From contig NC_132977.1 of NCBI RefSeq assembly GCF_047496725.1, forward strand, positions 5,774,501 through 5,838,500: a DNA stretch of 64,000 nucleotides, given 5' to 3'. Position 1 is the first letter of the stretch. Every line of letters begins with the position of its first letter. This document shows positions 11,829-24,300 of this stretch, piece after piece. The stretch comes from Anoplolepis gracilipes. Its lineage: Eukaryota > Arthropoda > Insecta > Hymenoptera > Formicidae. Below the pieces are notes generated by a model. That model worked only from the letters and a program-made list of their open reading frames with translations, ran no database searches and was not told the origin of the DNA. The position numbers were made by a program, and so were the translations under genes.

Positions 11829-12927
11829 CACGAACTATGAATACTGACTTTAATATGTATATATAAACTATTTCTCTCATTTGACAGAATAATTTTCTGT
11901 TTTTTTTTTCTGTCGTTGAAGCGACTAATTATTAATCATTAGCGTACACAAATGTTTGGAAAAAAAAACAATTAATAATGAATTAAAAACGCCAATTTTA
12001 AACATAAAACTTTAATGCACACAGTTTAATCAGAAGCGTGTGAATCAAAATCGTCATAAATTTCAGTTTTGTCTGTTTATAAATTATTTTATATAATAAT
12101 ATTTATGTATATCGTGTTCCTGTGATATTAAAAAAAAGATACAGTACCAACGCTTGACTTGAATCGTTTACAACACTATAATACAAATAAAGAAATAAAT
12201 ATTTATATGTAAAAATATACATACAGTTAGTTAAATATAAATGATATAAAAATACTGATTAGAAAAGTAATTATAGGCTAAATTTTGAACAAAATTGAAA
12301 CAATTTAATTTTGAAGAAATACTTTTAAATTAATGTTTGCACTACTATACGAGTTTCAACAGTTATAACAATATAACAATATTTCCTAAAATACTTTAAT
12401 TATAACGATTAAAATTTTTAAAAACCGACTAATATACTTTAGTTTTTATGAGATATATCTTTTACATATGATTATAACAGCACATAATTAAAATTCCAAT
12501 GCCCTCATCGGTGTCACTGAATTATTGGAAGCGAGAAATCATTTGTTTCTTGCAAAATATCTCGAAATAAATTAGTTTTTTCACTTATTATCTTGCTTGC
12601 CATTGATAATATATATTAATGAAATATTTTTCAAAACTCTTTCTGGTTTGTAATTTAATAAATAGCTTTGAATGTCTCGATTGTCAGTATTATTATTTTC
12701 TCTGAACATGGAAATGTAGCTGAAAGACATGCAGCTGAAACATATGGGTTTTTAGACATCATTTGTATATTGCAAGATAAAAACAAGTTACTTCTAATAA
12801 TTCAATATGCAGTGAAAGAATACAACTTTTATAGAATATTTTATTTTATTAATTAAATTTTCATAAATATATATGCAGAACCTAATATTATAATTTTAAC
12901 TTATTTTAAATATTAATATTCTTTTCG

Positions 12928-12928
<1 letters not shown>

Positions 12929-12975
<47 letters not shown>
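12929..12975. repeat. TA microsatellite
   Basis: About 23 uninterrupted TA units in intergenic DNA. Confidence 0.9.
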
Positions 12976-13082
12976 CAACTTTTCATTAGTAATATAAGTA
13001 AACATTAAAGAAAAACAAGATGTCTAATTATCTTTTAAGTTTCTAAAAAATATACATTTCTTATCTGAATTTTCACATATAT

Positions 13083-13171
13083 AAATATATACATATATAC
13101 ATACATCTACATATTTGCATTTTACACATACAAATATATACATATATACATACATCTACATATTTGCATTT
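13083..13171. repeat. 49-bp tandem duplication
   Basis: A 40-nt block starting AAATATATACATATATAC and ending TATTTGCATTT occurs twice with a period of 49 bases, at 13083 and 13132. It is intergenic, with no coding role. Confidence 0.8.
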
Positions 13172-13338
13172 CTAAAAAAATACATCATTAATAGAAGTCT
13201 TATATATTGATATTAATCTTAATCGTTATTTTTAATTTTGAAATTATTACCGAAATTGTTAGATAATAATTATTATTACATGAAATTTTAACACAGTCTG
13301 AATTTGAACGCACACATGCGTGCGTACTTATATGTGTA

Positions 13339-13366
13339 TATGTGCGTGCGTGCGTGCGTGCGTGCA

Positions 13367-13406
<40 letters not shown>

Positions 13407-13407
13407 C
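13339..13407. repeat. Compound GTGC/TG/TA microsatellite
   Basis: Tandem GCGT units grade into a TG tract and then a TA tract. The matching open frames on both strands are repeat artefacts. Confidence 0.85.
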
Positions 13408-16400
13408 ATATTCTCAATGTAAGATGTTTGAAAGAAATAATTACAAAAATATCTGCTATTTAAAATGCAATACAATAATAAATATGGGTGTACATTTTAA
13501 CATATGTATGTTTAACGTTTTGTTAATTGAGACTGAATGATACATCTCGAAGTTTTAGCAAATCAATTTCAAAACTCATCAATTTATCATTAAGATGTCA
13601 CTCAATTATGATTAATATATCTTTTTTATACTCCTTTTTGTTAGGAAGAGAACGCAAAAAGAGAAAAAAGGCAATTATTTTTCTGTAATTCGTAACTCTC
13701 TACAATTTATATTTAGTTATTATATAAATAAATATTTAAATAAATATTTAAAAAAGTCATTTTTAATAAAATTTTATTATTAAGAATTCTTAAATTTTTT
13801 TAAAGCAATTTTTGTTATTAATTTGTGATTTCAGAAAACAACATAACGAAAACCATTTAATGATTAATTAAACATACAATATGTATTTGTATAATATTTA
13901 ATTTCATAATTATCTATTATAATTTACTCTCCGCAATTTATTACAGAGTACTGATTTTCTTGTCAGTTCTATAACATTAATGAGAAGCGCAAAAATTCCA
14001 TGATTTATACTTATTTAATTTCTTAATTTATATTATTGAATCTTTACAACAATAATTTGCGCTGCATTGTGATTCTTATCATCTTAGATTCGTAGAATGA
14101 TAAAAAAATGAAATAGTATATAAAATAATTAAAAAGAGGGTTATTTTCTCATTATACGAATAAGTAATATTGCTTTTATGTATATAAAGCAAAAAAAGTA
14201 GCTAGAATAACACAGTAAATCACGAAAGGATTCGTATCCTTTTATGCGTAACTTTTATTCAATTTATCAATAGTTTAATTTCGCTTTAGAAGTGTTACAT
14301 CACTGATAAGATAAATGAATAGTAATATGACTAAGAATATAATTGTAAAATATACTTTGAAATAAATGTTATTCTTGCGACTTGCGTTCATTTCCTTTAT
14401 TCAATACTTTGAGCGACATTATTCTTTACAGGTTATTGTTCTAATAATACAATCGTGACAAATAATAATAATAACACTATAAAGACTATTGTTATTATTT
14501 GCGGATGACTTTTATGATGACGAAAATATATATAGAATAAATATCAGCAGAAAATTCCAAAAGATTCCGCAATAATTTTCATGAAATTTGATGAAAATTT
14601 CTCTTGTAATGTTCTAAATAATAACAATAATAATATTATTGCATGCAAAGTAATGTACAGCAGATGACATGTCAATAGTGTTTAGCGACAAAAAACGAGG
14701 CAACATCTATCGTGCTGATAAACACCTGTCCTAAACTCAGGCAATAACAAAAATATAAATTTGTATGTGCAGGATCACACATAGGAAAATCACTGGAAAA
14801 AAATTAAAACAATTATACATACTTGCAGTAATATAATACCATAGATATCATATACTGATTAGCAATTTAAAAAATATATATATATATATATATAAAATGA
14901 TGAACCGCATGAGGAGCAGCGATCAGCAATTTAAAATAAAAAGAAATGAAGGATGAATATAAATGACGAGTAAATATAAAGAAAACAATAAAAATTTACA
15001 ATTTTTAAGTACTATCTCGGCTAAATTTTATTTACGATAAACGTCTCTTCAAGTATATTTGTTTCGGATCATTTGAGACATTTTCGTTAAAAATCATGAA
15101 AGTTTAAAGGAAAACCTTTTCGGAACTTTATTATACATATATCGGACGTCAACGCTTTCTTCTATCAATCTTACTATCATAATGAACAATCCTTATATTA
15201 AGGCAAACTTACGTGACTAACTTGTATTGTACATTAGCTGACCGTTTTTGCCAAAAGATTCAGGGAGCCAATTGTCAATAAATTTTATTTATTATATATG
15301 TATATTTATGGAACATTATTAAATTTCCACATTAAAAAAAAAACTATATGTTTAACAAATTCGGAAAATTTTGATTTTTTAGCCTTCTTAGGGAAAAAGA
15401 AATTACACGATCAATTTCTAATATGTAAATCAAGAAAGATTGCATTTAGTATTAAAATAAGCTAAATTTTTAATGTTACAAATTAATTGCCTTTAAAGCA
15501 TCGTGAAATTGGAGTCTGCTGAAATTAAATCGATTTAAATTCTCTTAATTGGATCCTCTTGGACGCAAATCATCGGCACGGTCATGCCAATGGCATTTTC
15601 TTTATCTTACGCTTTGGCACATAATTCACGTTGCACAATATCAATTGCATATTTATCCCAAGATGAAAATACTTGTTACATACTACTTATTATTAGTAAT
15701 GTATACTGTGTAATACATGATATAGGTATAAATGTGTACAAACGCTATTCTTACAAAAGCTCCTTGATAGTATGAGCTTAAAGAAAGTAATGCTTAAAGT
15801 TTCTAGGGAAAATAGATACAAATCCTAAATTTACCATATTATCTCTTATACAAACATGATGAATAATCATATACAAGAATAATAGACACCGTCACAGAAA
15901 AATATACTGTTTTACGATAATGAAGAAAACGAATTCATGAACGGTAGGACGTTTTTATAAGAATGATCCTATATAAATTTTATAAGAATGATTCTTAAGA
16001 AAAAAAATTAACTTTCTATTAATAATATTATTCAAGTGCTCGTAATGGGATTATTAAGATGAATGAGATTTGTACAGGGTGGAATTGCTTAGAAAATAAG
16101 ACTTAAATAGTATATACCACTATTGAATTATTCTATCTTAAAGGATTAAATATCGCTACTCTTTCACGAAGCCTTTCATGAGTCACTTAAGTCTCGTCGA
16201 ATGCTCGTGTCCTTAAATTTAATAATACTGATGCAGGTATTCGATGTTTATCTTCTACATTTCGCTATTTTACATTTTTGTTTTTATAAAAGTACGGAGA
16301 GAGCCTAAGGAGCGATTTTTATAAAGTATGAAATCTCACTCATTTAAGTAATACGAGATCGTCTTGTGTTAATTTCTAATTAATTATTCATTTACAGTGA

Positions 16401-17719
16401 AAAGGTATACAATAGCTGGATAAGAATGATATTTAGAAAGGATATCAACGTATGCGTTAGTCATATTTCTCTTACACATAGGTAGTTGACTTTCCGTTCA
16501 ATTATTTTTTACATTCACACTTTTTGGATTTTAATAAAAGTATATTGAAAATTCACTTATGTTATTTTTAAGTAATAAATATTACTTTAACAGTTATATA
16601 TCTTTGTCGCAGTTGGAAGTTTCAATTATTATTTGACATTATGTATTTCTAATCTGTAACAATTTCATAAATTATTATTTTCAAAATTAATAGAAATGAC
16701 ATAATAATAAATAAAGATTTGTATCGTGTATAAATTGATGTGTTTTATTTTTGCAGCATGGGATATCTATTATTATATTATTGTTAATGTCAAATGTATT
16801 TCTTTTTTGTAAACAAAAGTGTTTTTCTAATTACAATCAAATAATTGTTTCTAAATATCATTCGTATATATTCTTCCTATATATCAGTACTGAGCTTGAG
16901 GAAAACCGATTGTCGTTTTCCAATATAGCTAATATATAACATCGATTAATTCTAAGTAATATGTAATTTACGTTTGTGTAATTATAATAGTTATACAATA
17001 ATACTACAGAGCTAACAAGATATCGCGTTGGTGGAAAAATATCGTACCTTCTTGTCGATATACATATAATAAATTTGCATGTGACACTCTTTGGACGTTC
17101 CGTTTTATCAATGATTTAAGCTCCGATTTTTCGCACAGCGGAACTTATGACGTTATTTTTTTCATGATTACGTTTATCAAAGATCATGTTTCTTTCTTTT
17201 TTAATTAGACTAAAGGGATAGTATAAACATGTATGTATGTCACTTTCATATGTATATATTATACTTACAATCAGCGTCATAAGTATACCTTATCACATGA
17301 AGTTTCTTCTAGTATGCCGAGTATATAAAGGTAACGGTGAGAAAAAAGGAAATATCTCTTTTGTATCACGTATTAGGTAAACAAATGCACTAAAGTTTAT
17401 AAATGTTTCTATTGTTGAAACGTCAAAAATAAAATCTAAATATTATGATGATTTATTATAATGATAACATTTTTCACTGCTCAAAATACTTATAAATTAT
17501 ATGTATGTTTAAAATATTAGTTTATCCCATTTCTCTCACCTTTAACTCTATAATTTAAAATCAAAAATTTTATAATTCAAAAATGTAAGTAATTCTAATG
17601 TAGGTGTATATATATATAATGTCTATCTTTAAGAAATTATTATTTTATTACTAATAATTAATTGGGACTTATTAGAGATCTAAAGTTGTGTAAATGCGCA
17701 CGGAATTCTTTTTGTTATG

Positions 17720-17721
<2 letters not shown>

Positions 17722-17757
<36 letters not shown>

Positions 17758-17811
17758 GCTCGCACGCACGCACGCACAAATACACACACACACACACACA
17801 TACATGTATGC
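17722..17811. repeat. Compound CA/GCAC microsatellite
   Basis: A (CA)n tract, a CGCA-type block and a second (CA)n tract. Open frames in several phases across it code only for His/Thr or Cys/Val runs and are not genes. Confidence 0.9.
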
Positions 17812-19783
17812 ATAAATACACACGTGAGAAATATATATGTCTGTGTGTATATGTGTACAAAACATTTATGATCTAATATTTATAACAAATTAATCAAGCC
17901 TCTCATTTCTTGATAAAACAAGATCGCTTTAGTTTTTGTCCTATCTATTCAAATGGAATGTTACGAAGTTGAAGATTTTTTTCTATAATTTGTACAAAAT
18001 TGCTTACATTGTCTATAAACTATTGGTTCTATTATATAAATATGTCAGTCTGTAAATTTAGTATGTAAAAATGGATCTCTCCTGGGAACTCTACATATTG
18101 AAACACTATATTTCTCATTAATGTACAAATGCTTAATCAATCAAGAAAATAATGCTAATCAAGAAAGCATCTTTAATTAACTCTGAATAATGAAAAATGA
18201 AACATGACTGTGCTTAAAAAAGGAACAGTTTAGTATTATAATTGTACAACACAAAAATGCGCTACCTAAATGAATGAAAATAAATTTAAAAGAAAATTTA
18301 CTTACTTTCAAATTTACAAACTTATAATTACACAAGATAAATTTCTCATAATTCGTTTTATGCTATAATCTAATTGTTGCAAGAAATTTTAATGTCTGCC
18401 ATTCCGAAATTATTCAAAAGAAGCAAATAATTAAAAATTCTATATACGACAATATTACAGTTTCTCTAGTTTAAAGTTATATTGACAATGTAACTATAGT
18501 GTAATTTAATTTTTACAGTGCAGTTTGAGCTATCTACTGATTAGCTCCATCAAATACTATTGCATCATTAAATTGACAGTATGAATATACAATATGAATA
18601 TACAGCACACGAGGAGTAATGATATTTGTAAAGTAACTTACATATAAGACTGTGAAATACGAAGACTCTTTCATTTTTACTTGATTTATCATTCATGATA
18701 ACATGATGAACAGATAGAGAAGATTCGTGAAATTTTTACAATAATGTTTATATCATCCGAATCGAGAACGTAATAAAACACGATAGAGCCCGTAACATAT
18801 GAATTGACAAGTATATGAGCATAGAACATAAGTATTTCGCAAAATTTTTGAATAAAATGTTCAATATAAATTCTGTCAAATAATATGATGTGCTTAGCAT
18901 TTGATCGAGAGATGCTTATACTATGTATATGTTTTTATGTAAAAATGTGTGCGATAATCTTTTCTATAGAATTTAGCAAACAACAAATGAAATTGTATAA
19001 CGATTGAGCGTGTCAAGAGAGTGACAGGGCGGGTTTTATGATTGTCCTTCGTGTTCTCCGAAGAGAAATAGAGAGTATTTTGGGCTACAAAGGGAATAAA
19101 GAACGTACGATTAGAATATCGAGCGAAAACCTGGCAAATTATAATCTTTTTTTTTAACGTATTCTGAGTTTTGTTAATTGCTAATTTTTAATTGATAACA
19201 ATTACTTTAGAATTATGTCCAAGAATAAAGAGAATTTTTGCATGTGATGTTGAAATCTGAACTGACAATGAATGATATAAATACAATATAGATTGATGCA
19301 AAAGAAATTCATCGTATATGTGAAATATTGAAAAAACACACGCAATTTTGGCGTAATTTGTATTAATTAAAATAATCATTGTATTGTTTTCTCTTTAATA
19401 AAAATTTTCAATCTAGAAAAAAAAATAATTTTTCACATAATTAATAAATATATTTTATAATTAATATATACAAATATATATAAATATATATAAATTATAA
19501 TAAATAATATTAATTAATATATGTATTTAATATATATGTAATTATTATATATAAATTAAAGAAAAATAATTTTTAATATATTTTTTAAACCTGTTGTTTG
19601 CGAAAAAATTCTTATTCTTATCTTTATTATATCTTTTAAATTAGAAAAAATTGAAAAATGATTGAAGAGAAATGACAAGATTTTTGCATCAATCAAGCAT
19701 GTGTTTAGTTTCAATCTTTGTGCTTTGGATAGAGTTTAAAAATTTCGCTCTTGGGACGAAAAATCCTACGTTATGTTGTCGCC

Positions 19784-21310
19784 TTAGAATCTGCTGACAG
19801 CTTCGTCCTCGGTGACAAAGTAATTAGAGCTTTTAGTGGCTGAACTGTACATGCTGAAAGTAGGACTGCAAACAATCATGCTGCTCGTGTTGCCAAGTTC
19901 GGTTTCATTCGTTGTCAACGATGAATGCCTGCCGATGGTGGCCAGTCTCTTGTCCTTCTTCGCCAATGTCATACGACAATCTTCCGGTCTCAATGGCATC
20001 GACGGATAATTGGGCTGTCTGGCGAGCGTCGTCAGCGTCGTCCGGTCGCCTGTGTCATTGAAACTGCGCAAACGTTTGAGAGCAAGATCGGAGAAAGTGT
20101 TCAATCATCGGACTTTTTACAGCAGATACCAAATCAATTATAGGTATTATTATTGTCTATTTTATCTTCTATTGATGTGTCAAAGCATATTCGATGTACA
20201 TGCATATTTTCACTTTACTACAAATATATAGATATGCTACAGATATATATTATCCATAGATTCTCGAAAATTTTATAAAATAATGCATTAAATCTCAAGA
20301 AAAAAATTCTAATTTTTATTACGATGGAAATAATCTTTTTTTAAAACGTAACATGAAAGATATAGATTCAGAAAAAAATAAAATATAAGATACTAAACCA
20401 AGAAAAGATTTATATTTATAATGTTCTGCAAAAAGATACATTATACCTTGCTTTCTTTTATAGATACCTGTGATGTCGCACGATGCCTCTCTTTATCTTG
20501 CAATGCTCATTTCCACTTTGCCCCTCGGTCGCAGTTCCGTGGGTTTTGCACGCTTCTACCCCCATCGATGGTACGGGGGACAGAGAACCTGGACCATACG
20601 AACCGCTACTTTGTCTCCTATCCAGGATGTTGACTAATTCCACGGACGGTGTCGGCGAGAATGTACCCTGACACGTGACACAATGCGTCTTATGGGAGAG
20701 CTAAGTATGCGAAGAAGTGGAAAATCTAATTGACTACACATGTCAAGATTCATCAAAAATCTTCTGGGTTTTGTAGATTCTCGGAGAATCTCTCAGTTCT
20801 CGTTTATCGATTTTTTTATCGATATAAAACCGTTAAAGTTAAATTATTAATTTAGCACAGAAAACAAAAATGTATTATATAATTAATTTATACTATATAT
20901 AATATATACATATATATTTATAAATAATTATAATAATCTTCCCGGACTTATTGCCAAAAGTTTTATATAACTTTTTATAATTGTTTCAATTGTGTCGAAA
21001 TTAATCTTCCCAGAGATTATAAACTTATAAATGTTTTCAAAATAGTGTGCTGATTGCATTGGGTAATCATAATCTCCAAGCAGTTCGAGCAGAAATCATA
21101 ATAAAAAAATAAATTAACAAAAGTAATTAATCAGCGAATAAAATTAAATATCAGGGAAGGAGAAAAAAAATTATATATGGAAAATATTAGGAAAAAAATT
21201 TACTTGATTACACATGCTGAAGGAAGTAGGTTTAGGATCTTTCGAGAGTACAAAATAATCCTCGTCATCTTTTATTTTGATAAATTAATAAAAATGTTTA
21301 TAAATATAAC

Positions 21311-21356
<46 letters not shown>

Positions 21357-24300
21357 AAACAAATGCATAGAATTTCATTCTCATAAAAGTAACTACAGAT
21401 ACAAAAACAAAATTAAATGAAGAGAAGCTCGTTCCTTCACAAGGGCGATTCGTGAAGATCGTCTCTCACCTGCAGCGACGGTCTTCGTAATGTGCCGCCT
21501 TCCATACCAACTAATTTTACACCCTTTACACTCTTTTTCGGGCCTACGCTTGCGGACACATTTTCCTGAGCATTGAGATTATATTCCACATTGCTTTTAT
21601 CAACGATGTTGACTCTATCGTTATCTCGCGACTTCTCGTTGCTCGGTCCGAGCTCGCAGCCCACCTTGGCGTAGGACGGGGCGCATGGGGCGATGCTCGG
21701 TGTCGCTGGAATGCCGATCGACCGAGTGGGCGAGAGAACCTGGCCGACAGGACCTGGCCGTAAGTTTCTCACCCCGAGGATCTGACCTCGATACGCATCA
21801 GTCTGAACAGACGTGTACTGACTCGCTTTAGCGGGGGTTCGTGCCGGCGTCATAGAATTCCGTAAATTCTGCAGGTTCTGCAGATTGTGGTTCGCTCTTT
21901 GCACGACCGAGATGCCAACACTCTTCGGCCTCGACGACTCGACGTGATCACGACCGCCCATCGGGTTACCATCGCCACAATCGACGTCCTCCACGTGATG
22001 ACACGTTCTGTCATCGTCATAAACACCCGTGCCATCGCACGAATCTATCCCCGACGTCGATTTCTGAAAATTATTTCGATGTATTATCATCGACGTTTTA
22101 TCGGATACTTTATGCGATTTGCATAATAAAAATTACCGAAGATGAATCCATGAGGGCGGCGCCAGAGCTGCTCTGCACGACGCCAGGTTCCTTAGGCTTC
22201 CCGGGCGAATAAATGCTCAACACGTCGCAACATTCCGGCAAGTAGCCCTTACCGAGCAGGTTTCGTGTGAGAAAGCTAGTGAAGAGTTGAGTGAAGAGGG
22301 CGATTATCATGATAGCGGTACGAAAGGGAAATTTCTGGGTACGCGTCCTCGCATCGTAAAATGGATATTCAATCAATGGATATATGCTGAGTCCTTTTTC
22401 ACCGCCTGAAAAAAAGTGATCTTTTACATTCAAATAATTACATCTAAATCTAACAGAGAGACGTACAGCAGATATTTAAGAGAAATGTTAAGAAGATCGA
22501 GTGTGGAAGAAAACGTTGAAGAAACAGAAAGATTTTAAGATATTTATATGACATTTTTTTATTTATATCATCTAAATAATTAAACGTCGAAGACTTGTTA
22601 CTAACCAGCGAGACGCAGAACAATAGCGATAAAGTATCCTGTCAGACAGCCGTAGGTATCCACGAAAGAAGGCCAATGAATAACAGCTAATAATTGCGGG
22701 AACAGGACGACGTAAACGAGATCAGAGCATAAATACCTTGAAATAAATAAGATATATTGATTTATTATATATCGATTGTATTGTACTCATTTATGCGCGA
22801 ACGAACGCATAAAGCTACATAAAAAGATTTGAGATATTAATAAAACCAAGTGTCACAGAAATATAAAAAATTAATGACGGTATAAAAATATAAAAAAAAT
22901 TAATGAAGGTAATGACGGAAAAAGATGCATCTCGCGTACGACAAACATCATTGTTTAAAAATTATTGTTGTAATTATTTTTTGTTTTCAAATTTTTCATG
23001 TATTATGCAAATAGCTGCAAAAACTCTGCAAGTAGATAAAAGATTGATTTTAGACTATTTTTATACTTACGAGAGGTAATAAACACTGCTGACCATGAGA
23101 GCAACCAGAGTTGACAACACGGAAACCGCAATTACAGAAATCCTCAAGACCCAGTTCAGCTCACGCTCGGATGCCTGACGAAAAGAAGGTTCAAGAACAC
23201 CTATTAATACTATCTACTATCAACCAACGATAGTTACACTTACTTTCGGTCGTATAGTGAGTTTGTAGACGTTCCTGGTGAACATGGAACTACTGGCGAG
23301 TATACTGGAATCTGCTGAAGACATCACTGCCGCTGAGATCGCACCGAGACCTTAAAATATTAATTATTATAGATATGATAAATTCTCAAATACTCTTGTT
23401 TTAATTAAAAAAAAAAAAAAGAAATAATTCTTCTCTTAATCAACTTACCAACGAAGGAAACCCATTGCGGTGTAAGATATCGCAAGACCATCGGCATTGC
23501 AGCGTTTCCATCGTCCGTGGAGAACGTCTTGTTATATTCTGGAACTGCGGACCAATCGGTAGCACGAGCAACTACTCCGATTACGGCCGATGGTATCGCA
23601 AGTATCAGGCAACCAAACATCGAAACTATTGATAGAGTTGTTGCAACGGAAGTGCTCTTAATACTTAGGATTCGTTGAAAATAACCCTGAAGAAAGAAAG
23701 AAGAACATTGTATTGTCATGCATCACACATTTATGATAAATCTAAAAAAAAGTTATATAATTTTTCATAAATAATGATAAAAAGGAAAAATATTTTTTAA
23801 ATTATTTGTACAGTGTAATTCATTTTCTTAAAATGACACGATATCTTTGGTCCAGACCACTCAAGCTGAGTTTATTTAAATTCTTATTCTTCAGATATGC
23901 TATGAGTATCTTTCTGACTTAAGCTTGAACGTCACATTAAAAAGTTAAATCACCTGCCAAGGTATACCACCGAACACTAGCAGCAACATGCCGTCCACCC
24001 ACTCGCCCAGGTCCTCGTTCTTAATCTGTCCCAACCAATCTCGCAGAGTCAGATTGTGTTCGAATGATACCGCGGGATGTATCATGGAGAAGGGCATCGC
24101 TATAACTAAACCCAGCATAATGCACAACAGTTGCAATGCGTCTGTGCACGCCACGGAATACAAACCACCGAAGACTGTGTATCTGAAAAATCAACATATC
24201 TCTTATCTCATTTGCAACTCTGACCATTGGAAAATAAAAAGATCGTCTTTCTCCAATTTTTAACATTTGAGTAAGATGATATAAAATAAAGTATATTCAA

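Larger units (their letters stand above)
10997..19783. other. 3' UTR and long intergenic stretch, no gene seen
   Basis: The first part is probably 3' UTR of the zinc-finger gene; an AATAAA at 12186-12191 is a possible polyadenylation signal. The remainder is AT-rich with microsatellites, one short TIR element and a 49-bp tandem duplication (listed separately). Open frames here are short, low in complexity and lack family resemblance, and I saw no tRNA-like structure. A TACAGGGTGG motif at 16073 resembles one end of the TIR elements at 26460 and 32724, with no partner end. Confidence 0.5.

Noticed and set aside
13200..13540. Overlapping frames on both strands with Cys/Val or Thr/His runs, resembling cysteine-rich peptides
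   Set aside because: They are translations of GTGC/TG microsatellite sequence; similar artefacts occur at 17662-17876 and 41943-42131.
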